DNA of 64,000 bases, from positions 925,352 to 989,351 of the forward strand of contig NZ_BMYT01000001.1 in assembly GCF_014652415.1 (NCBI RefSeq), written 5' to 3'. The notes beneath the pieces were generated by a model. It was not told the origin of the DNA. It searched no databases and was given only the letters and a program-made list of their open reading frames with translations. The stretch is from Affinundibacterium macrobrachii. GTDB lineage: Bacteria > Pseudomonadota > Gammaproteobacteria > Burkholderiales > Burkholderiaceae_D. The position numbers and the translations under genes were made by a program. Below are positions 37,310 to 47,064 of the stretch, piece after piece; position 1 is the stretch's first letter, and the number at the start of each line of letters is the position of its first letter.

Positions 37310-38026
37310 ATGACTATGTCCACAACGCCTGCCGCAGTTCCCGCTTTTCAAATCATCAAAGACTTCTTATTAAAAGAAATTCAAGCTGGAACTTGGAAAG
37401 AAGGCGATGCGGTTCCCTCGGAAGCGGCATTGGCTCAGCAGTTTAATGTCTCACGTATGACCGTTAATCGTGCTGTTCGCGAGCTTACCAGTGAACAAAT
37501 TCTGACCCGAATTCAAGGCTCAGGCACCTATGTGGCACAACAAAAATATCAAGCGACCTTAGTCGCGATTAAAAGCATTGCCGAAGAAGTTCGCGCGCGC
37601 GGGCATGAACACCGCAGCGAGTTGCACGAGTTAAACGCAGTTGAGGCCAATGATGCGCTGGCCGAACAATTTCAAGTCAATGTTGGCCACAGCTTATTTC
37701 ATTCAGTCATCGTGCATTTTGAAAATGAAGTTGCAATACAAGTGGAAGATCGCTGGGTCAATTCAGCACTTGCACAAGATTATCTTGCGCAAAATTTTAC
37801 TAGTAAGACACCGAATGAATATTTGATGGAAGTCGCTCCTTTGCAAGGCGTGGATTACAGTATCGAAGCGGTGATGCCGCCCAAATTAATCGCCGAGATG
37901 TTACACATCTCGAGCAAAGATGCTTGCTTAGTATTACATCGGAAAACCCGTTCACAAAATCAGATTGCAACCATTGTTACAATGTGGCATCCAGGAAATC
38001 GTTATCAATTTACTGGTAGCTTTTAA
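37310..38026 (+). CDS. hutC: Histidine utilisation repressor HutC (GntR family)
   Basis: The 238-aa regulator has an N-terminal winged helix (about 10-78) with WKEGDAVPSEAALAQQFNVSRMTVNRAVREL and GSGTYVA. The C-terminal UTRA ligand domain (about 95-235) contains HRKTRSQNQIATIVTMWHPG. HutC represses hut genes until urocanate accumulates. It is divergent from hutU with the operator-like palindrome between them. Translation could start at the ATG at 37310 or at the one two codons later. Confidence 0.94.
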   Translation: MTMSTTPAAVPAFQIIKDFLLKEIQAGTWKEGDAVPSEAALAQQFNVSRMTVNRAVRELTSEQILTRIQGSGTYVAQQKYQATLVAIKSIAEEVRARGHEHRSELHELNAVEANDALAEQFQVNVGHSLFHSVIVHFENEVAIQVEDRWVNSALAQDYLAQNFTSKTPNEYLMEVAPLQGVDYSIEAVMPPKLIAEMLHISSKDACLVLHRKTRSQNQIATIVTMWHPGNRYQFTGSF

Positions 38027-38182
38027 ATCACGATATTAAGTTGCGCTTTTAGATCACAAATAAAGCGTGTTAGTGCAGTAATTCATAGCGTCGCTGTGAA
38101 CGAAAAAGAGAAGCAAAACTTGTGCGGTACAAACGAAGCAACGCTCCCCTCAACTATGCATTGTTATTCTAAGCAGGTAAGT

Positions 38183-40429
38183 ATGTTATTTCATCAGCGC
38201 TTAAAAAAACTGTCAGCAACTCTTGTATTTGTTAGTGGCATGTTTGTCCTAACAAGTGCTCATGCACAAGTTAAACCACATTTAGAAGAAAACATTACAT
38301 CGATAAAAGAGCGCCCAAAGGTAGCTTTGGTGTTGTCAGGTGGTGGTGCGCGTGGATTCGCCCACGTTGGTGTACTGCGTGTTTTAAAAGAGATGCGTAT
38401 TCCGATTGATTTCGTGGTCGGCACTAGCATGGGAGCAGTCGTCGGTGGCGCTTATGCTGCAGGTCGCTCAGTCGAAGAAATCGAAGATATTGTGCGTAAT
38501 ACCTCATGGGATACGGTACTAGCTGATCGCCCAGCGCGCGATGCTTTGGATTTTAGACGTCGTGAGGAAGACGTAAACCTTCCCTCGCGTATTGAATTTG
38601 CGGTCACTAAATCAGGTATCACATTTCCACCATCAGCCGCTGGAAATTCGGCGCTAGAACAGGCGCTGACTCGCTTGTTACCGAATGGCATGAAGAGTGA
38701 ACACATCAATCATTTACCGATTCCGTTTCGTTCAGTTGCCTCGGATCTCGTCACAGGCGAAATGGTGGAATTGACCGACACGCCACTTTTTATCACCTTG
38801 CGAGCGTCACTTGCAGTTCCTGGCATGTTCGCACCAGTGCACATTAATAAACGCTTAGTGGTTGACGGTGGTTTAGTCCGCAATTTGCCAATTGATATGG
38901 CAAAAAAAATGGGGGCGGATATCGTCATCGCAGTCAACGTAGGTACTCCTTTAGCGCAAGAAAAAGAATTGGGTAGTGCGATCAGCGTAGCGCAACAAAT
39001 GCTACAGATTTTGACCGAGCAAAATGTACAGCGCTCACTCAAAGAACTACGACCCAAAGACATTTTAATCGCGCCAAATTTAAGTGGAATCGATTTTCTG
39101 GACTTCGATGAACATCATAATGCGATGCTCGCTGGTGACATCGCTACACGCCAACTCGAAACTCGCCTACAACAATTAAGAGCAACGCCAGAAGAATATC
39201 GCCGTTATGAGCAATTGCGTACCGCTGAAAGCAGCTCACCTGACAAAGCATTAAAGATTGCTAGTATCGAAATCCAGGGCACACAAAACATCAATCCCGA
39301 CATTCTTCTCAAGCAGTCTGGACTTCAATTAAATGAAGTGACCAGCGAAGAAAAAATCCGCCAAGTCACCGGCAAGCTGTATGGCCGCGGAGATCTCGAT
39401 CACGTTGAGGTAGAAATCGATGATCGCGAAGATGAACGTGAAGTCGTCATCAAAACGCATGAAGCTGTATGGAGTAAAAATCGTCTACGCCTTGGTCTGG
39501 AATTATCCAGCGATTTCAATGACACGCACAAATTTTCACTCGGTGCGATGCACGTTGCAGCTTCTCAAAATAAATGGGGCGGCGAAGCGCGAGTCATCGC
39601 CAAAATCGGTTCAGATCGCATTTTGGGAGCACAATTTTTTCAGCCCTTAGGTGTAGGCAGTGAATGGTTTATTGCTCCTTCGTTGCAAAGCAATGCCTCG
39701 TCTACCGATCTATTTTCTGAAGGCCGCAAACTGATTCGCTATGGTTACAAAGCGAATAGCGTGATTTTGCCAATTGGTCGCCAAATCGGCAATTGGGGTG
39801 ATATTCAACTAGGTGTACGGCGCGAACGCGTTGAAGTCAAAAAATTATTGCCTGAAGAAGTTGGACCAGACGTGCGTGTATTTCAAACCACTGAGTTTCT
39901 GCGCTATCGTGTGGACACTTTAGACTCGCTCGCCTATCCAACACGCGGCAATTATTTAACGGTCGAATGGGATCGCGCGCTCGATCGAGATGGCAATAAA
40001 AAAGCAATTTTAAACTCGTCGATATTAGGCATGACTGCGTTTAAACGCGGTGAATGGGCAGGTCATATTTATGGCGAGTGGTCACGCTCACAAGGTGATA
40101 TTGCACCTTTGTCTTTAGGAGGTTTCTTGCGTTTATCAGGGACGCCAGCGGAGTCCCTCTCGAATAAGACAGTTGCCTTGGGTCGCGTTGTCATGGCGCA
40201 TCGCATCGGCAGTATGCCAGCCGCTTTAGGTGGTGCAGTTCGTCTCGGATTTTCTGCTGAATTGGGTGGTGGCTTTAAAGAGAACGAAGCTGTTAAATTC
40301 AGCAAAATTAAACGTGCTGTTAGCAGCTTCGTTGCCTTCGATACGCGGTTTGGCCCACTTTATTTTGGCGCTGGTGCCACGCAAGGCAGCGGTTCCAGTT
40401 TTTATCTATTCTTAGGGCCGATCTGGTGA
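38183..40429 (+). CDS. Patatin-like phospholipase with POTRA and outer-membrane barrel (PlpD / type Vd autotransporter family)
   Basis: The 748-aa protein has a signal peptide (1-29, ending AHAQ). The patatin domain follows at about 45-250, with the oxyanion loop SGGGARGFAHVG, the nucleophile in VGTSMGAVVGG and the dyad aspartate in VDGGLVRNLP. A POTRA-like domain (about 360-430) and a BamA/Omp85-type 16-strand barrel (about 440-748) ending in an aromatic tryptophan come next. Such proteins secrete or display a lipase through their own barrel. I chose ATG 38183, which yields the proper signal peptide; the open frame upstream (from GTG 38096) is unlikely to be used. The last 28 bp overlap the convergent XRE gene. 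Confidence 0.88.
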   Translation: MLFHQRLKKLSATLVFVSGMFVLTSAHAQVKPHLEENITSIKERPKVALVLSGGGARGFAHVGVLRVLKEMRIPIDFVVGTSMGAVVGGAYAAGRSVEEIEDIVRNTSWDTVLADRPARDALDFRRREEDVNLPSRIEFAVTKSGITFPPSAAGNSALEQALTRLLPNGMKSEHINHLPIPFRSVASDLVTGEMVELTDTPLFITLRASLAVPGMFAPVHINKRLVVDGGLVRNLPIDMAKKMGADIVIAVNVGTPLAQEKELGSAISVAQQMLQILTEQNVQRSLKELRPKDILIAPNLSGIDFLDFDEHHNAMLAGDIATRQLETRLQQLRATPEEYRRYEQLRTAESSSPDKALKIASIEIQGTQNINPDILLKQSGLQLNEVTSEEKIRQVTGKLYGRGDLDHVEVEIDDREDEREVVIKTHEAVWSKNRLRLGLELSSDFNDTHKFSLGAMHVAASQNKWGGEARVIAKIGSDRILGAQFFQPLGVGSEWFIAPSLQSNASSTDLFSEGRKLIRYGYKANSVILPIGRQIGNWGDIQLGVRRERVEVKKLLPEEVGPDVRVFQTTEFLRYRVDTLDSLAYPTRGNYLTVEWDRALDRDGNKKAILNSSILGMTAFKRGEWAGHIYGEWSRSQGDIAPLSLGGFLRLSGTPAESLSNKTVALGRVVMAHRIGSMPAALGGAVRLGFSAELGGGFKENEAVKFSKIKRAVSSFVAFDTRFGPLYFGAGATQGSGSSFYLFLGPIW

Positions 40430-41193
40430 ACCACACGCCCTTTCGTATTAGCCATGGTAGCGGGACGACGTAGTGCGGTGAACGCAGAAAATTCCCAAGA
40501 TCGAAATCCCAACATCAAGGTATAACCATCACGATCTTCAGCAGGCAGGCGTCGATCTTCATGCTGAAGACGTGCAATTTCGGCAGTCAATTGCTGTATC
40601 TTTTGTTGTATCTCTTGCGCACTATTTTTGGAAAGGCGCGCTGGTACGCACATCAAAGTTTCGCCAGTACCGTCAAATCGACCATTGAAATAATCCGCAA
40701 CAACCACTTCTTTGAAAAATGCTTGTATCGGACCATCTGCGCGCCAACGAAAAGCTGGTGAGACACGCAGACGATATCGGTTCATCGGCTTGAGTTCAAT
40801 CAACTCATGCTTATCCAATTCAATCATACAAAGTATGCATTCGGCTTCGGTTAAAGTGTAGGTCTCAACGATTTGCTCAAATGTCCAATGACCAAGACAA
40901 GAGATCGCGACCAATAACAATTTCGGATTCTCCATCAAGGCACGCTCTTGCGATAAAGTCAGATGATCAGCTTGTGGCGTCACATCAGCGGCTTGACGCA
41001 ATACATCCTCTAATGAAATCTCTGATACCTTGCAAATTTGCGCCATACGCGACAAGGTCATATCTTTTTGCCCAAACATACGTTTGATACTCGATTCGCT
41101 CATATCAATCAAACGCGCCAGCTGTTTGTAAGTCATGCCGACTCGACGCAATTCTTTTCGCAACACATCTAATAGCATTTCTGGGGAACTCAT
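40402..41193 (-). CDS. XRE-family helix-turn-helix transcriptional regulator
   Basis: The 263-aa protein has an N-terminal HTH (about 5-62: GMTYKQLARLIDMSESSIKRMFGQ...TLSRMAQIC). A middle region (about 80-170) of unknown fold has a second winged-helix flavour (HWTFEQIVETYTLTEAECI). The C-terminal coiled-coil-like part (about 195-215) precedes YTLMLGFRSWEFSAFTALRR. This layout is common in Burkholderiales regulators without known targets. Its 3' end overlaps the patatin gene tail to tail by 28 bp, so antisense effects are possible. Confidence 0.82.
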   Translation of the reverse strand: MSSPEMLLDVLRKELRRVGMTYKQLARLIDMSESSIKRMFGQKDMTLSRMAQICKVSEISLEDVLRQAADVTPQADHLTLSQERALMENPKLLLVAISCLGHWTFEQIVETYTLTEAECILCMIELDKHELIELKPMNRYRLRVSPAFRWRADGPIQAFFKEVVVADYFNGRFDGTGETLMCVPARLSKNSAQEIQQKIQQLTAEIARLQHEDRRLPAEDRDGYTLMLGFRSWEFSAFTALRRPATMANTKGRVVHQIGPKNR

Positions 41194-41234
41194 TTATTGC
41201 TCCTAAAATCTACCAACGAAGATTATTTTTTAAA

Positions 41235-42014
41235 CTAATTGCTGTCTGGTTTGGCGAGAAACCGAATTTCCTGCGCGGTTTTAGTGCCGATCACAACACG
41301 ATTCAGATGGCTAGGAATGACAGCATCAAACTGATTTAAAGCCAAACGTCCGCCCATGATCTCAGCAAAGCGCTGCGGATGTAAGGGGGTCTTGTCTGGC
41401 TCGGCATAACCATCTGGGAACACCGGAAAATCGGTGCTCATATCGTACTTATCCGTGGCACCCAAGGTATGAAGAAACTCGTGTGCAATCACAACATTAT
41501 TTTTTTCACGCATTTCCGTACTAGCAAACACATTCACCTGACCGATCAAGCCCTCTTGCAAGGCAGTTGAATGATGTACCTGCTGTCTTTGCGGATCGAA
41601 ATATTGAACAAACAACCGTACTTGGGTTCCCGGCCCCTGCACTTTCGCATTGCGATAAGCCCACCAACGAAATTGCAAACTCCACCACATCACTTCCAAC
41701 ACATTGGCATTTGCGGGTGGCGCGGGAGGACGTTTTGCCAGCTTTCTTTGTAAACGAATCTGGATCGAAGCATGCTGAGTACGCCCATACTTCTCCGCTT
41801 CGGTCAGCATAAACTGTTCAATCGACGCAAATTCATCATGCGTTAAGCGAGAAATATAATCCTCTGCGATCTCGCTGCCATCTCCATTGATCGGGTACAG
41901 GTTGACCATCAAAGTGTACTTCCACTCGACGGACTGTGTTTTAGCCCGATAACCAGAATAGCTAACAGCAGCTAAGATAAACAACAAAATGAAAATACGG
42001 ATCGTTTTAAACAT
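41235..42014 (-). CDS. Membrane-anchored HExxH protein, putative metalloprotease of unknown family
   Basis: The 259-aa protein has one N-terminal transmembrane segment (about 5-22) and no cleavage motif, so the rest probably faces the periplasm. HEFLHTLGATDKYD at 178-191 gives HExxHxxGxxD, with Asp188 where metzincins have the third zinc histidine. Asp is an allowed third ligand in some metzincin groups. A tryptophan-rich segment (VMWWSLQFRWWAYRN, about 110-125) precedes it. NAFASTE-like and FAEIMGGRLALNQ segments follow the style of conserved hypothetical proteins. I do not recognise the family. It lies between an XRE regulator and a secreted protein gene. Confidence 0.6.
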   Translation of the reverse strand: MFKTIRIFILLFILAAVSYSGYRAKTQSVEWKYTLMVNLYPINGDGSEIAEDYISRLTHDEFASIEQFMLTEAEKYGRTQHASIQIRLQRKLAKRPPAPPANANVLEVMWWSLQFRWWAYRNAKVQGPGTQVRLFVQYFDPQRQQVHHSTALQEGLIGQVNVFASTEMREKNNVVIAHEFLHTLGATDKYDMSTDFPVFPDGYAEPDKTPLHPQRFAEIMGGRLALNQFDAVIPSHLNRVVIGTKTAQEIRFLAKPDSN

Positions 42015-42164
42015 GCAAAGAATATTTTGAAATAATGCGCATGATTGTAACTGATAGGCTGATGAGCGACTATGCTAGTTTGTTACCATGTCGTCAGCAA
42101 TTGCAGTGCCGACTTTTGGTCAAGCCCTGATCACGAGGCAGACCGAAATCAAAATTAAAGGACA

Positions 42165-42194
42165 AAACAAAAAAGCAGCCGAAGCTGCTTTTTT
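42165..42194. terminator. Terminator after the small secreted protein gene
   Basis: The stem AAAAAGCAGC/GCTGCTTTTT (42170-42179 with 42184-42193) with a CGAA loop and flanking A and T runs lies 22 bp past the stop at 42216. Confidence 0.88.
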
Positions 42195-42215
42195 GTTTAT
42201 TTTCCTGATGAAAAA

Positions 42216-42602
42216 TTATTTTTTAGCTTTCTTACCCGCTGCTGTTGCTGGCAAATAAGCGAGTGGATCATTCAAACCACTTTCGTATGCAGTCATGACT
42301 GTTTTTGGACGCATACAAGTTGCACCCAGAGTTGTGGAGTCAGCGGATACAGAATTCACGCAGACTTGCAATTTCATGATCTTGCTTTGTGGGATACCAG
42401 CTGCAGCAGCGATGGATACTACTGAGTGATGATTCGCACCGTTTGCAATCAGTTGATCAACTGTCTTTTGTAAATTACGGCTAGTAGACAAAGCAGTAAA
42501 AATACCGTCTACAGAGGTATCAACTGGTTTCGCTGCTTCAATCGCACAAGCGCTTCCTGCAACAGCCAATCCCAAACACGCGCCAATAATCATTTTCTTC
42601 AT
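42216..42602 (-). CDS. Small secreted protein of unknown function
   Basis: The 128-aa protein has a signal peptide (1-20, ending SACA). The mature part is about 108 aa and has two cysteines (in QVCVNSV and ATCMRP) that may form a disulphide. A helical start (ALSTSRNLQKTVDQLIANGANHH) is followed by VVSIAAAAGIPQSKIMK, and the tail is lysine-rich. It is monocistronic with a strong AAGGAGA Shine-Dalgarno and its own terminator, which suggests good expression. I do not recognise a family. Confidence 0.75.
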   Translation of the reverse strand: MKKMIIGACLGLAVAGSACAIEAAKPVDTSVDGIFTALSTSRNLQKTVDQLIANGANHHSVVSIAAAAGIPQSKIMKLQVCVNSVSADSTTLGATCMRPKTVMTAYESGLNDPLAYLPATAAGKKAKK

Positions 42603-43042
42603 AGTAGTCTCCTTAATTCGACAAACAATTTTGCCTAACGACTTGATTCTAGTGAGTTTTTACGACACTGCAAAGAATTAATTAGAAAAATCTCGGAAAA
42701 AGATTTCGAAGTTAAAATTCAGACAAATACTCTGTTCTCGATTTACGACAAAAATCAATTATCCTGCGTTTTATGCAGCTTTCTCTGCATCAATAAATGT
42801 GTCGTTACTAACAATCATCAATTGCCCTCGATATTTTTTAGACAAAGATAAGCCTTAAGGTTTCAGCAATAGTCCAAGCTGGCCGGTTTATCTATACAGT
42901 GGCGCTAAGCGTTGCAAAATTTTCTTCACATCAATGTGTTTTGATTGACGCACCAGAACAGCAGGAATACAGTGAATCACTAGTAATCAGAATATCTCAC
43001 CAAACTCTGCGTTGAAACACAATCTTAAAGGTCGTGATCGCC
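42603..43042. promoter_or_regulatory. Divergent intergenic region, no gene seen
   Basis: The 440-bp AT-rich spacer lies between the small secreted protein gene and the Reg_prop kinase gene, which are divergent, so it holds both promoters. I see no ORF with coding character and no strong inverted repeat. AAAGG at 43027-43031 is the likely ribosome binding site for the kinase start at 43043. Confidence 0.45.
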
Positions 43043-46000
43043 ATGCAATGCCTTGGATTTCAAAGAGTATTCCACACCATCTGCTGCCTAATTATTTGGC
43101 TAGCCTGCACTGGCGCAGATCAAGCCTATGCCAATTCCAAACAAACCTTACGCTTCACCCATATTTCACAAGAACAAGGATTATCTGACGGCTCCATCCC
43201 AAGCATTTATCAAGATGAACAAGGATTGATGTGGTTAGGAACCTCAACTGGCTTAGTTCGCTTTGATGGTCGGCACGCACGTGAATGGAAGGCCAATCCT
43301 GAAGATGAAAATAGTTTGAGTGGTCCATTGGTGTCGGCCATCTTGAAAGGACATCAAAACTATTTATGGATAGGTACCTCTGGTGGTCTCGATAGACTTG
43401 ACACTAAAACCGAAAAAATTGAACGCGTAGCGATGCCTAGCGAGCTCTCTTTTCAGCAAAAACGTATTTGGTGTTTAGCATCAAATATCAACGACAAAAT
43501 TTGGATCGCGACCCAGCAACAACTTTATTTATTCGATCCGCATGCCACCAATCAACAAGGATTTACAGCCATCAAACTGACTGGAGATTCTGGTGCCCTA
43601 CTACGCTCGCTAGCGAGTGACGGCCGCGGCGGCGTTTGGGCAGCCTTGGGATCACGGGTGTTCCATCTGAATGAATCTGCACAACTTGATGTGCAATTTG
43701 ATGCGGCAAGTGTCACACCTAACAAAGCGCGAGTCGATGCATCGATACGTTTCATGCAACTAGATAATCAGGGGCGTTTATGGCTGGGAACCCAAACAGG
43801 TTTACAAGTTTGGAATGTCGCCAAGCCAGAACCGAAACTCGACATTATTGACACGCAAATCAACTTACCGAAAGAACGTATCTTTGCAATCCTCATGGAT
43901 GAAGCAAAATCAATGTGGATAGGATTTGGTGGCAGCATTGGCCTCTATCGTATTCGTACAGATCAAACCGAGCAACCAATAAAGATAGAACAGTACAAAA
44001 ACTATCCAACCTTAAGCTCAAGCATCATCAACAACTCCATCGCCTCACTATTTCAAGATCGCACTGGTACTTTGTGGGTGGGTACTTGGGGTTACGGTAT
44101 CAGCTTAGTCAATTTACGAAGCAAAAGCTTCACTCATTATTTTCATCTTGAAGAAGAGAAAAACAGTCTTAGCAATAACAATGTCATGTCGATAAATGTG
44201 GACCGCGCAGGCAAGGCTTGGGTCGCCAGCTACGGCGGCGCACTCAACTATTTAGATCTTGAGACCGGCGAAGCGCAGCATTTTACGAGCACACAAACTG
44301 GCTTACGCTTTATGAAGGCATTACATTTAGAAACTGATCGTCGATTGTGGCTTGGTGGTGATGACGGCTTAACTTTATTTGATCCGCAAATCAAACGGTC
44401 GCAAAAAATTCCATTGTCGCCAAATAGCCCTAGTGCGGGATCAATCAGTTCCATCATCATCGATCGACATGGTGATACATGGGCCGGCAGTGGTAATGGT
44501 TTATATCGAATTTCTCCTGACCTACAAGTAAGGACCTATAAAGCCAATCCAAATCAAACCGGGGCTTTAAGTCATGACACTGTCGATTGCTTATTGGAAG
44601 ACAAAGAAGGAAGAATCTGGATCGGTACCAAAGGTGGTCTGCAATTATGGGACCGTGGGAAGCAACAATTTATACAGGCGATTCGCCCCAATAGTGAACT
44701 AAAAAATCCAAACTCGCTATCAATTTACGGCTTACACCAAGATTCAGCAGGTCGCATTTGGGTTGGTACCTCGACTGGATTATTTCAGCTAATCCAACAT
44801 CAAGATCAGTGGCAATTAAAGCCTTGGAACAAGATCAAGGGCATGCCTGCCGGCTGGGTCATCAGCATACAAGAGGACGCCATTGGAAATTTATGGTTAG
44901 GAGCCGAAAAGGGTCTAGTGAAATTATCGATCGATACCACAAGCGCGCGTGTTTACAGCAATTTCAATGGACCTGTGACGGGTAGTTTTAATTTTGGCGC
45001 TAGCACAAAAGCAAAGGACGGCCGCTTATTCTTTGGAGCATGGGGCTTGATTGCATTTCATCCTCAAGAGTTACAGGACAATCAATCGCTAGTGCAAGTC
45101 GTGTTGTCCGACATTTTAGTATTCAACCGCTCACTCAAGAATTCAAGCGTAGCGGATAAACAAATTCAGCAAACCCTGCAAACCAATTATGTAGCGTCAA
45201 AGCAGGCTGATACGCACCAGCATAATCTAGCGGAAATTGGTGTAAACACGCTGATACATGAAGCAAAGGAAATAAGACTCTCACCCAAGTACAGCATGAT
45301 AAGTTTCGAATTCTCCGCTTTGCAATTTTATGACCACAAACAAAATCGATATGCTTGGCAGCTAGAGGGTTTCGATAACGAATGGATTTACGGCAAACCC
45401 GGCGAGGCACTCGCGACCTATACCAATTTGGATCAAGGTAATTACACGCTCAAAGTGAAAGTAGCAAGTTCAACCGGTGATTGGAACGAAACCGCGCTGA
45501 CATTAAAGATCAAAGTTTTTCCACCATTTTGGAAAAGTTGGTGGTTTATCTCGCTCTTAACTCTAAGTATCTCTGCGCTGTTTATTTGGTTCTATCGGTT
45601 TCGTGTTGGCTTCTTAAAACGTGCGCGCGACCAACTAGAGCTGCAAGTCAATTTACGCACGCAAGAAGTACAAGTGCAGAAAGAACAACTACGCAGAGAA
45701 AAAGAAATTGCCGAACAAGAACGTGAAATCGCAGATAAAGCGCGGCACGACATTACGCTATTAAGTGAAATTGGTAGAGAAATTAGCGCATCCCTAGACA
45801 TCGAAGCAATTCAAAAAGTGTTTTATACGCATGTCTCAAAATTAATGGACGCCGATGTTTATGGCATCGGCATGGTCGACTGGGATCAGCGTATCGTCAG
45901 CTTCGACAATGTACTAGACCGTGGCGTACAAACCAAACGCTATTACCGACACTTAGACGATGTAAATCAACCCGCAGCACAATGCATATTGCAAGCGAAA

Positions 46001-47053
46001 GAATTGAACATTGGGCAGTTTGAATACAACAATACGGTCGTCAATCACACACTTCAAGATTCCGTCTATAACCAGCGCATCGACAACTCAGAAGTAACGC
46101 GTACAAATTCAGGCTTATACGTACCGATGCTGATCGATGAACAAGTCATCGGTGTAATCACGGTATTAAGTGCGCGCCCTTACGCTTATGATTCAACCCA
46201 TCTCGACATGCTTCGAACCTTGGGGGCTTACGCCGCAGTTGCACTTGATAAAGCGCGTGCTTACGAGCGAGTGAAATTAACCCAATCAAAACTGGTCGAA
46301 CAGGAAAAACTCGCGGCCTTAGGTTCTATCGTCGCTGGTGTTGCGCATGAGTTAAATACACCAATAGGCAATAGCTTACTGGTGGCGAGCGCGCTCAAAG
46401 AAAAAAATGATGAGTTTATCCAAACAATACAGGGCGGTAATTTAAAGCGCTCAGAGATGGAAAGATACTGTCGAAACTCGACAGAAGCAGTCGATATTAT
46501 CGTAAGGAATCTAGATACATCTGCCCAATTGGTAGCAAGCTTCAAACAAATATCGGCGGATCAGACTTCAAATCAACGCCGACGATTTGATCTGGCGAAA
46601 ATATGTGAAGAACTTGCGAGAACCCTAGCTGCACGGATTCGGCGCGAGGGACATCAACTAGAAGTCAATATCGAACCCGGTATTTTGATCGATAGTTATC
46701 CCGGATCATTAGGACAAGTTTTAAGTAATCTGATCATTAACGCGATAGTACACGGATTCGATTCAGGTGAACCGGGACGCATCGTCATCACCGCCGAGTT
46801 GGCAAATAAATCCTTGGTTGTGATTCAATGCCAAGACAATGGCAAGGGCATTCCACAGAAAAATCTCAAACGTATTTTTGAGCCCTTTTTCACCACACGA
46901 CTAGGACAAGGTGGCAGCGGCCTCGGCTTACATATTAGCTATAACATCGTGCATTCGATTTTAGGCGGCAACATCGCCGTGCATAGCAAAGAGCATGAAG
47001 GTGCATGTTTCGTCATAGAGCTTCCGCTAGTCGCACCGCAAATCGCCAACTAA
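43043..47053 (+). CDS. Reg_prop beta-propeller sensor histidine kinase with Y_Y_Y and GAF domains
   Basis: The 1336-aa inner-membrane kinase starts with a signal-like segment (1-30). Two periplasmic beta-propellers (about 35-680) are built of repeated WLGTSTGL, LWIGTSGGL and IWIGTKGGL-type units. A Y_Y_Y domain (about 745-825), one transmembrane helix (about 833-855) and a coiled coil follow. A GAF domain lies at about 900-1075. The H-box GVAHELNTPIG has its His near 1101, and the ATPase domain has NLIINAIVHGF, DNGKGIP and GGSGLGLHIS. There is no receiver or DNA-binding domain, unlike the Bacteroidetes hybrid versions that sense polysaccharides. The ligand and the partner regulator are unknown; none is encoded alongside. 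The ATG at 43043 is preferred over the GTG at 43034 because of Shine-Dalgarno spacing. Confidence 0.9.
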   Translation: MQCLGFQRVFHTICCLIIWLACTGADQAYANSKQTLRFTHISQEQGLSDGSIPSIYQDEQGLMWLGTSTGLVRFDGRHAREWKANPEDENSLSGPLVSAILKGHQNYLWIGTSGGLDRLDTKTEKIERVAMPSELSFQQKRIWCLASNINDKIWIATQQQLYLFDPHATNQQGFTAIKLTGDSGALLRSLASDGRGGVWAALGSRVFHLNESAQLDVQFDAASVTPNKARVDASIRFMQLDNQGRLWLGTQTGLQVWNVAKPEPKLDIIDTQINLPKERIFAILMDEAKSMWIGFGGSIGLYRIRTDQTEQPIKIEQYKNYPTLSSSIINNSIASLFQDRTGTLWVGTWGYGISLVNLRSKSFTHYFHLEEEKNSLSNNNVMSINVDRAGKAWVASYGGALNYLDLETGEAQHFTSTQTGLRFMKALHLETDRRLWLGGDDGLTLFDPQIKRSQKIPLSPNSPSAGSISSIIIDRHGDTWAGSGNGLYRISPDLQVRTYKANPNQTGALSHDTVDCLLEDKEGRIWIGTKGGLQLWDRGKQQFIQAIRPNSELKNPNSLSIYGLHQDSAGRIWVGTSTGLFQLIQHQDQWQLKPWNKIKGMPAGWVISIQEDAIGNLWLGAEKGLVKLSIDTTSARVYSNFNGPVTGSFNFGASTKAKDGRLFFGAWGLIAFHPQELQDNQSLVQVVLSDILVFNRSLKNSSVADKQIQQTLQTNYVASKQADTHQHNLAEIGVNTLIHEAKEIRLSPKYSMISFEFSALQFYDHKQNRYAWQLEGFDNEWIYGKPGEALATYTNLDQGNYTLKVKVASSTGDWNETALTLKIKVFPPFWKSWWFISLLTLSISALFIWFYRFRVGFLKRARDQLELQVNLRTQEVQVQKEQLRREKEIAEQEREIADKARHDITLLSEIGREISASLDIEAIQKVFYTHVSKLMDADVYGIGMVDWDQRIVSFDNVLDRGVQTKRYYRHLDDVNQPAAQCILQAKELNIGQFEYNNTVVNHTLQDSVYNQRIDNSEVTRTNSGLYVPMLIDEQVIGVITVLSARPYAYDSTHLDMLRTLGAYAAVALDKARAYERVKLTQSKLVEQEKLAALGSIVAGVAHELNTPIGNSLLVASALKEKNDEFIQTIQGGNLKRSEMERYCRNSTEAVDIIVRNLDTSAQLVASFKQISADQTSNQRRRFDLAKICEELARTLAARIRREGHQLEVNIEPGILIDSYPGSLGQVLSNLIINAIVHGFDSGEPGRIVITAELANKSLVVIQCQDNGKGIPQKNLKRIFEPFFTTRLGQGGSGLGLHISYNIVHSILGGNIAVHSKEHEGACFVIELPLVAPQIAN

Positions 47054-47064
47054 AAAAATCAGAA

